NCBI RefSeq assembly: GCF_010389155.1
Contig: NC_057769.1
Location: 20,398,735-20,462,734 of the forward strand
DNA length: 64,000 bases
From: Erigeron canadensis
Taxonomy: Eukaryota; Streptophyta; Magnoliopsida; Asterales; Asteraceae
Direction: 5' to 3'
Position numbers and translations under genes: made by a program. The notes below the pieces were generated by a model. It was not told the DNA's origin. It made no database searches and worked only from the letters and a program-made list of their open reading frames with translations. Below are positions 56,169 through 64,000 of the stretch, in pieces (within the stretch, counting starts at the first letter, position 1; the number at the start of each line of letters is the position of its first letter).

Positions 56169-56958
56169 CTAGATTATTACCCGCGTAATACGCGGGAAAC
56201 ATATATAATCAATGACATGTTAAATTTATATAATATCATAAGTTGACAAATATTTATGCCGATAGTAATTGAACCACTAAAAAACGTAAAGTTAATGGTG
56301 GTCGTTACAATTCCGGTTTAAAGTGATCACACCATTGGAAAATGAAAACGTCTTCGTTAAAGATCTCATTATCTAAGGTTTCCGTTTTGTTTGGATGTCT
56401 TTCATGCATCCGAATATGTCTGCATTGTCATTGTGTTTGTGTTTTAACGTTTTCGTTGAATAATTTAGTTATCCACTAAAATTATTAAGCAATTTAATTA
56501 TCAATCTATACATCGTATATTGTGCTAATCTATTCATAATATCTTTGCGACTTTCATAGAATATTCTTTTGATATATAAATCTGATAGTTTACTATAAAT
56601 TATGTATATGTTTTGTTAGTTATTTACGAGCATGGTATCCGCGCAATGCGGCGGTGGTAGTGGGCACGGCGGTCTAGTATTGTTGGTGACGGTATTATTT
56701 CTGGTGGTGGCGGGGTCAAGTCTCAAATGGTGTAGCTTGATGTAAGGTGATAGTGAAATATTTAAAAAGATAAGGGCTTAAAGTGTTAATTACTAAAATA
56801 AATGTCAAAGACAATTCTGGTAATTCAAAGACAGAAATTACTAAAAATAAAAAGAGACCTTTTGCTTTATAAGGGAGTAGAGATAGAGATTAACATAAAA
56901 TTCGTTGAATAACTATTGAAAAGTATATTAATCTGTGCATCGCACCCGCGTAATCTAG
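56169..56958. mobile_element. Helitron pair with opposite 3' tips
   Basis: At 56,169 the minus strand ends CCCGCGTATTACGCGGGTAA plus TAATCTAG; at 56,958 the plus strand ends GCACCCGCGTAATCTAG. Both tips end TAATCTAG and point outward. A complete family A Helitron is nested between them. Confidence 0.6.
56627..56883 (-). mobile_element. Complete small Helitron, family A copy 2
   Basis: 257 bp. On the minus strand the start is TCTCTACTCCCTTATAAAGC after A, and the end is CCGCATTGCGCGGATACCATG plus CTCG before T. No coding sequence. Confidence 0.75.
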
Positions 56959-57581
56959 TGTGTGTGTGTGTGTATACATATTATATTATATTATCCGGTT
57001 TTTTAATCCGACTCGACTGATCCGACCGTTCCGAATAGTGAAATGGTAAGAAGGTCGGTTTGGCATCCGGTTTGGTTTTCAAAACGTTGAATAAAACATA
57101 ATAAGATACTAATGACGTAAAACTAAATGTTTAAACCAATATTTATTTATTACGGCATATGATAAAAATTCTAAAAGTTATAACTTAATAAAAATGTATT
57201 ACATTAAAACATGAAATTTTATTTTAAAGAAGACAAACTTGATTTTAAATATGAAAAATGATGTAAAAGGTAATAAATATTAGTTTCCATAATTATATCA
57301 TTAAATAACAATAGTTATTTTGTCTACAATTTTATATAAGGAAATAATGATTATTTAAATTTATTAAATTAAAATTAAATCTAAAAGTTAAAAAAGGTAT
57401 ATGACATCAGCGTATTGATCTAATGGTTCTAATTAAAGGTTAAACTTCATCCAAGAGTCCAAACTTCTCTATTTTTGATTTAAAGTTTCTCTTTTATATA
57501 TATTTTAGATCCTATGTTTAAAACTCATATCTTAGCTTTTTCATTGTATAGTATTTTTGGTATCTTTAAACTCTTTTTAGG

Positions 57582-59470
57582 TGTAACACCCCAAATATTT
57601 TAAGGTAAAAGAAATTAACCCCTTTTCATAGTTTTGACATTAAATTAATTTCCTAGTATTTTATTTTTGGATATGGGGTTAATTTAGTTAGAACTTTAAC
57701 GGTTAGCGGGTAAAATACCCACAAAACCTGATGTGGGTCGTGGCAGCTCCCGGGAGTGCCAGCCCTCCCTCTTTTCTTTTAAGTCATTCTCCACTCACAT
57801 TTCTCTTCTCTTCTCAAACCTCTTGTTCATCACCACCAACTTAATCTAAAAATTCATTCATGCATTTCTCATCATCTAGAAACTATCAAGAACAATAACA
57901 ATCACCATCTTTAACCTTCAATCAAGAAATTTTAAAAGCTGGATTTTGAGTGGTGAAGGGTGGTGGCCGAAATTTGGAGAAGAAGAGGGGAAGGATTTGT
58001 GAATTTAAAAAAAAAACCATAAGTAATTGTCTTCTATTGTTGAGGTAATGAATTTCCCCAATTTAGCTTTATCAATTCTCTTGAAATTAGGGTTCATGAA
58101 TAAACCAATTTTGGGGGTTTTTGCTAGAAATTGGATTATGGTTAGTTTTCCCCAATCCCTTAGTTAACCTAGTTGTCATTGAGTTATATGATGCATTTGA
58201 TTATGAAATCTATAAGGTTATGTGATAAATTGAGTTTTTGAGAAAATATGAGTTTTTGCTAGTTTAAGAAATATGGATGAAAATGGTAGGTTGAACTACC
58301 TAATGCTAATCTTAAGGTTGGGAGTAACTCAATGACAAATGGGTTGAGTTTTGGGTTTAGAAAAGGCTAGTGATTGAAAATGGCTAGGTTGAACTAGTCA
58401 AGTTGTGAATGTAAGCTTATGCATTTTACGATATGATTTTAGGTTGAAGCTTGCTTGTGCTTGTTGTTTAGGGTTATTCTCCTTGTTGTGGAGGAGGTGA
58501 GTATATTTGCATACCCTTATGTATACGTTGGGTCAATTACCATGAGATGTGAATGTTCCAAGCATGGTAATTGATTTGGCGGCAAGCCCATGTGGGACAT
58601 TGTTTATGAGGCCTAAGAACCTCCGGGGCCTAAGAATCCCAATAGATGTGATTGTTTAGCTTATATGGATTCATATATGTATAGTTTGTGTGCAAGGTGA
58701 ATATGTAAATGTGACATGACGATGCCATAGGTTACATGTGAAAGTCCTTGTACTATGCCCTCCTTCGTATTCGTAAATGTATGCAAGTATATTCACTAAG
58801 CCTTTGCTTATATTTTAGTTGTTTACACTTTTATAGGTAGTTCCGGAAGAAGGAACTAAGTGTGTGTTGATAAGCTTGAAGGTAATTAGGTCATTCTCGA
58901 ACGAATGACGATATTTTGGTATAGAAGCTTAGACGTCCCACACCTCATGGCTCATGGTACATTTTGGTTTGAGGTCATGTTTCAGTAATATTTCTGTAAA
59001 TGTCCAAGTTGTAAAGTCTTTGAAAAATGGTATTGTCGTTTTTGGGCGAAAATGTTACCAAAACGGGTAAATGACCCGTTAGGGTTGTTCTTGGATTTGT
59101 GAAACATGTTATGTTGTAATTGTGTTTGAAATGTGCCTACTTTGTTGTTGGAAACCTCTGAAAATGTGTTTTGAGAAGTTGTTGTGAAATTCGAAGGTTG
59201 CAAGTTGTTCAAGGTCGAAATGAGTATTAGGGTTGTTGTCAGGTGGCTCACTGCGGCGCAGTGGGGGTGACTTTGCCCACTGTGGCACAGTGGATTCCCA
59301 CGGAAATAATTTTGGTTCCTCCCACTGCCATGTGTCGAACCCATTGCGGCGCAGTGGGGCATGTTCTTGCTCTGGCCGAGGATTTCCACTGCGGCGCAGT
59401 GGGGTTTTAAAAAAAAAAAAATCTCGTATTTTCAGTTTATCGAGTCGGGTCATTTCATTAGGCCTAATAT
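57582..59470 (+). mobile_element. Long LTR with TGTAACACCC start, 3'-truncated
   Basis: It begins TGTAACACCCCAAATATTTT. A leader-like region with GAGGTAATG near 58,042 parallels the GAGGTAAG block in the other two long LTRs, and the order of blocks is similar, but sequence similarity is low, so it is a different subfamily. No GGGTGTTACA end is present; it fades into AT-rich sequence after about 59,470. GC-rich palindromes lie at 59,249-59,402. Confidence 0.6.
59249..59402. repeat. GC-rich palindrome cluster in the long LTR
   Basis: Four palindromes: CACTGCG-G-CGCAGTG at 59,249-59,263, CCACTGTG-G-CACAGTGG at 59,277-59,293, CCATTGCG-G-CGCAGTGG at 59,341-59,357 and CCACTGCG-G-CGCAGTGG at 59,386-59,402. 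Confidence 0.9.
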
Positions 59471-59628
59471 CTAATTTATTAAGATATATTTCTTTTTTAT
59501 TTTTTATTTGCTTATTAAATATATAATTATATTTAAAATTCTATCATAAATCTTTTTCTATTAAAACAAATATTTTTTAATTTTTAAAGATATATAATAT
59601 TCTTAAACCTCTCTCAATGAATTATTAT

Positions 59629-59890
59629 ATATAAAACCTAAATTTTTATTAATCATTCTTATTCATATTATTCATCTCCTTAAATAAAACAAGTTAATTT
59701 CTCAACAAATAAACATATAGTTTTTTTTATATCACTTTAATTTTATTTTTGGTAGTTTGTTCGTGTTTGTTTATTATTTAAAATTTAATTGTTATGTTAT
59801 TGTTATTTTTCATCTCTTTTAATTTAGTTTGTTGTCAATTGTATTTTGACTATTGCTTCTTTTTCAACTACAAAAGAGTTTATTCTTTTA
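59629..59890. repeat. Long inverted repeat, right arm (inner piece)
   Basis: Reverse complement of about 55,390-55,630. The LINE follows directly. Confidence 0.8.
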
Positions 59891-59904
59891 TATATATATT
59901 TTTT

Positions 59905-62770
59905 TTTTGGATAAAAGGACTTGCGCCCTTTGGAAAATATTATTAAAAATAAAAAAATACAAAGTAAAAGCCCTCATGGGCCTCCTTATAGTAAATAAAA
60001 GAGGCCCGTGATGCTGGAAATGAACCAATAGAATGTCTGGACAGGCCTAGAACACTCAAACTATATCAAAGATATGTATCTGTAACATGAATCTATGACT
60101 AGCAATCTAAATCATAAGAATACATAACAATGCTAGTCTATCCATCTAACTTCATGAGTTGGGCGGTCTCTCCTGTATCTGACTCTACATTCTCCTCTTC
60201 TCCTGGATCTGTATAGGCTGGGTCTTACTGAGTACTAGGAGCTGAAGGGATGTTGACATCATCAGTGTTTAACCCGCATAGAGCATCATATGGGTTACCT
60301 GTGGTGATACCTGGTGCTGAAGTGGAGGGAAAATCCTGCTGGGGAGCAGCACATATACCTAAGTGTGTATCTGTTGTGACCCTGACTGGCTGAAATGAAT
60401 CTGTAGAATCTGATGTGTCTGTGGTGGTAATCTGTGCCTTGCCTTTTGAGCTGGCAAGCTGCTGTGGAACCTTAGGAACATATCGTACCTTGGGCTTAGG
60501 AATCTAGATACCTGCTGCAACTTGGGCTTTTTTGGCCCTTCTTCTTTCTCTTCTTGGGCTGCTGAAAGCCCTGCTCATCATGTGGGACCTGTGAATTATG
60601 TGTCTTAGTGCCAGATGGGCCTGCTTCAGTTGCTGGAGTAGCTTTGGGTACCCCAGCTTCCATTTCTTCAGCAGACTTTGGCCTGTCAACACAATCAATA
60701 AACTTGTGCCCAAAAATAGCACAATGAGAACATCTATCCGGCTTCCAGAGATACTGTAATATGAATTTCTGCATTTTACCCAACACTAGTGCCTCAACAA
60801 AAGCTGGAATATCATGATCTGCATTAACACCCTAGCAAAAAGAGCCCTACCTGACTTTTTCTCAATCATCCCCTCGGTAAATCTATCCAAAGCAACGGGG
60901 ACCCCAATGACACTAGTGATGTGGCTAAGAATATCATAATCCCACATGGTAGCATCCAAATTATATATATTAACCCACATGTGAACATAAGTAGGTCTAA
61001 TCTTATCATTCTCAATCCCGACTTCCCATTTCTTCAACAAAACAGGAATATCATTAAACAACAAGGCCTATTCTTAATCACAAAGTCCATACCCTCAGCA
61101 TTATCAAACTTAAAATAGAATCTACCATGGTTATTCAAGACAACATCAACAAGTCCATACTTTTTCCACAATCTAAATACATGAAAACGAACAAAAGGAT
61201 AAACAAACCTTTTACCAACAAAACTACCAACCAAAGTCATTAACCATTGCTCACTTTGTTTCACAATGAGATCATTAGGAATCACAGCATGTCTAATACC
61301 AATCTCAGTAAAAACAGGAGGAATGAATCGAAGCTTACCAGTCCTATGAATGTTTGCCGCCTCTTTGAAAAGATTGGCAAAAGTATTAGGTGTTTGATAG
61401 CCTTTAGGACTCAAATTAGCAAAATGTTGGTCAGTAATAATTGGCTCCTTATTTTTATCCTAGACCATTGGCTCAATGACATTACCATCATCATCTAACA
61501 ACTCAGTAGGCCCCATAGCAGTGAGAGTTCCCATGTGATCATTCCTTGCATGTGCTAATTTATCAAAAAATCTTCAACGAGAACATTAGTATTCTCACCA
61601 TTTGGAATATGCACATGAGCCATGGGCCCCACAACATCATCATTATCACATGTCGTTTCTTTAATAGGATCATTTATATCATTAGTTTCACAAACATGTG
61701 ACAAAGTTTCATTTGAATTATTAGTATTAAAATTCATATTGTCACCTTTCTTGTGTAAAATCATGTTCACTGAGTCTTCGACTTGTGATGTACTCGAACA
61801 AGCATTTGCCAAAGTAGCACCATTATTTGTTGTACCTGTGAACGGGTTAGGCTGACCCGGAAATGGCGACCCACCAATACCATCTCGACTTGTAATGGGT
61901 TGCAATTGTTGCTTCCAAAAGGAATTGATTTGATCGATCGAAGATGTAACAAAAGGATGCGAAGAAGCTGGTGAATTCAGAGCTATGCCAACAATAACAT
62001 GATCATTAGCAGGCTTAAAATACTCAGTATCTTTATGTATATCGGAAGGAGGAGGTGGTATGGGGCGGTCGATATTCGAATGACGGAATTCAAACGAAAA
62101 ACTTTCGCTTCCCCTTAAATCTTTTTCTTTCAAACTTTCAGAACCCGGGACCTGGGGGGATCCATTAATCGCACCTTCAACCACTTTATGATGTTCAGCC
62201 GGCTGCAGAACAGTGGCCGATGGCGGCAGTTCACCGGAGTTGTCCCGGCTAGGAGAAAAAACGGGTTTTACCCCCTCTAAATCTTTAACTGTTCATCATC
62301 GATCAAGGCAGGCCCCACCCCTCCCTTAGACGCTGCCATGGCCACCTCTGGTTGGCCGGCAGCCCCTCCATGCTCGGTGGTTAGCGGCGTCGCAATGGTG
62401 GTTTTAGGGTTTTCATGCATTATCTTCGAGATCGGCGGCTCGGTTTGATCAAGGTCACTAGTGCTTGAAGAAGATCTAAGATTGTATTTGGATTGATTTG
62501 GCGGCTGAAAAGAAACAGAAACATAATCTGATTGAGATGATTCATCAACTAGATTCAAAGTTGGTTTTTTATTCACCTTTTTCGAACTCTTTCCACGATC
62601 ACTGAGACTTTTTCTAGGCATGATTACGTGTAGAATTTAAAAGATAACATGGATTGAATAAACAATTAATTGAAAACTTGTGAGTGGGAACGAATTTTGA
62701 TGATTCAAATTGAAAAGTGAATTCGTTTTTTGCTAGAAAAAAATCGCCCAAATTTTGAGAGAAAACACAC
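59905..62770 (-). mobile_element. ORF1-only L1-type LINE
   Basis: The minus-strand element has a leader, one ORF (62,621 to about 60,140), a ~230-base 3' UTR and an A-tail (T-run at 59,908-59,918). No endonuclease or reverse transcriptase is present, yet both ends look natural. It interrupts the right arm of the inverted repeat. Confidence 0.7.
60140..62621 (-). pseudogene. LINE ORF1: DUF4283-like protein with zinc knuckle
   Basis: Starts MPRKSLSDRGKSSKKVNKK. The N-terminal third is a low-complexity Ser/Pro-rich region (62,621-61,555). 61,414-61,034 and 61,064-60,786 carry the DUF4283-like fold (GRFYFKFDNAEGMDFVI, FNDIPVLLKKWEVGI, TYVHMWVNIYNL). 60,786-60,496 has the zinc knuckle CSHCAIFGHKFIDC then a Lys-rich segment. 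An open stretch to about 60,140 ends QLMKLDG. At least four frame changes and several stops interrupt it. The family binds LINE RNA. Confidence 0.8.
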
Positions 62771-62789
62771 GCATTACACCATCCTAGGG

Positions 62790-62950
62790 TTTAGTTATTT
62801 TTCACCTATTTTAGTATTTATTTTTTTGATATATAATATTATGAGAGTAGCTTAAAGACTAGTTAATCATAATAAAGAAATTTACAAACAAACCAAATTA
62901 AGAGTTTATAAAATACTAAAAGAAGATTAATTAAATAAAAATAAAGTTAT
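62790..62950. repeat. Long inverted repeat, right arm (outer piece)
   Basis: Reverse complement of 55,199-55,370, displaced from the inner piece by the LINE. Confidence 0.8.
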
Positions 62951-63109
62951 AGTTATAAATGTTTTATTTCCATCAAATAAAATTCCATGTATGACATAGA
63001 AAAAGTCATATAATAAAGTTACAGGAGAAATACAATAAAAGGTACGGTTTCTATGACTTAAAAATTGAAACTCAGTATATATACATAAAATGTAGTGATT
63101 GTTTAATTA
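62951..63109. other. No feature seen
   Basis: AT-rich sequence between the inverted-repeat arm and the next Helitron. Confidence 0.4.
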
Positions 63110-63444
63110 TCTAGACACCTATATAAAAATTATCCATCCCTTAAAAATAGAAAGTGTTACACAATAGTTACATACGAAAATACAAAATTGTCCTTAATAA
63201 ACACCCCATATGGAAAGGGTTATTAGAGATTACCAAATTTGCCCTTAATGAATTAATTTACACTCTAAACCTTTATCTTGTTAATTTACATTCTAAGTCC
63301 TTATCTTAAAAAATATTTACACTATTATCTTTACATTAACTTACATCACCCGATTCCAATTGTCGATGTCATCACCACCCGTCACCAACACCACTAAACC
63401 GCCGTCACCGTTACCACCGCCGCATTGTGCAGGTACCATGCTCC
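63110..63444 (+). mobile_element. Small Helitron, family A copy 3, fused to a further start
   Basis: 335 bp from TCTAGACACCTATATAAAAA (after A) to CCGCCGCATTGTGCAGGTAC then CATGCTCC. The last bases overlap a new family-A start, TCCTACTCCTTTATAAAATT, so a second, truncated copy follows head to tail up to about 63,490. Confidence 0.65.
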
Positions 63445-63499
63445 TACTCCTTTATAAAATTATTCACCCCATTACAAATAGAAAGTTATTTGGGATAGA

Positions 63500-64000
63500 A
63501 TTTTCACTACCAGGATCCTAAGCAACAGTTAGTATTAAAGGATCCTTGATCCCGGTTAGTCTATCAGTACATGCTATGATATATTACTATCTTGATATGA
63601 TAGGATCATGATATCTTCAGGATCTATAATTTTACTAACGAATATATGTCTGGTATAGTAAATATTAAATGCAGGACTGAAGTCAACAACGTGTTATATA
63701 AAGAAAACGTGCTTCAAATGGATAGTATACCACTTCATCCACAAGAATCGGGATTGATAACAGATTTACCATGTGAAGAATAACTCTCAACGGTCATCTA
63801 AGCTTATTCTTCAGCGTGAAGAGCAAGTCCAGGAAGATCCCAGATATTTCAAAATTATAGTTCAACGTCTAGCTCTATAAATAGAAGAATCTCTCGATCA
63901 GAAGGGGGGACATAACGGAGAATACATATACTACACACACCAGCAATCAATATACAAACATTTAATCATTCAACAACAACAATTTAGTTACTTGGCAATT
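63500..64000 (+). mobile_element. LTR-like promoter cut by the right window edge
   Basis: A TATA box (CTCTATAAATAGAAG) at about 63,872 is followed by a short leader ending in CAACAACAACAA-rich sequence, as in plant LTR R-U5 regions. Two GGATCCT-type repeats occur near 63,513. The start and class are unresolved; it may be an ordinary promoter. Confidence 0.35.

Noticed and set aside
59109..59526. Overlapping frames on both strands with repeated LRRSG words
   Set aside because: They translate the CACTGCGGCGCAGTG palindromes; open on both strands because the palindromes lack stops.

Overview
This window is nuclear DNA from a flowering plant, most likely a eudicot. The evidence is AT-rich DNA, GT..AG introns, plant-type LTR retrotransposons, L1-type LINEs with RRM or DUF4283-like ORF1 proteins, a Cassandra TRIM carrying 5S rRNA sequence, and many Helitron tips. 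The wording of the copia and small-gene proteins resembles what I remember from Asteraceae, but that is memory and unverified.

One conserved host gene is clear: a three-exon minus-strand homologue of coiled-coil protein CCDC174 (22,497-27,330; 254 aa). Its splice joints keep frame, and its introns hold a Helitron tip and a small LINE insertion with a clean target-site duplication. A second host gene may start at the left edge (1-93, minus). A lone exon of an AT-hook (AHL/PPC) gene lies at 46.6-46.8 kb and is a frameshifted fragment. A cluster of three tiny protein genes (27.8-29.5 kb), two with in-frame TAG codons, may be cargo of a DNA transposon.

Layout. 0.3-2.3 kb: LTR-like promoter and a long-LTR remnant. 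2.3-6.9 kb: Tat-lineage gypsy derivative on the minus strand with gag and protease, no polymerase, and an antisense coiled-coil ORF. 7.5-11.8 kb: truncated minus-strand copia whose LTR contains arrays of hairpins. 12.25-13.3 kb: tandem and inverted Cassandra LTRs. 13.3-13.75 kb: a complete small Helitron. 13.75-20.9 kb: an L1 LINE split by a solo LTR of the same copia family. 20.9-27.5 kb: the CCDC174 gene and flank. 27.5-31.6 kb: small-gene cluster, Helitron and a truncated LINE. 32.2-33.8 kb: a TIR element. 34.5-46.0 kb: a complete copia element with 0.8 kb LTRs, carrying two later insertions. 46-55 kb: gene fragments, SINEs and tandem repeats ending in a Helitron tip. 55-63 kb: a long inverted repeat enclosing Helitrons and a truncated long LTR, one arm split by an ORF1-only LINE. 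63.5-64 kb: another LTR-like promoter cut by the window edge.

The elements do not form a pathway; they record nested insertions (solo LTR in LINE, long LTR in copia RNase H, LINE in inverted-repeat arm, LINE fragment in a host intron). The most unusual signals are the hairpin arrays upstream of the copia LTR TATA box, which keep a loop sequence while their stems vary, and GC-rich palindromes with compensated base changes that recur in two otherwise unrelated repeats.
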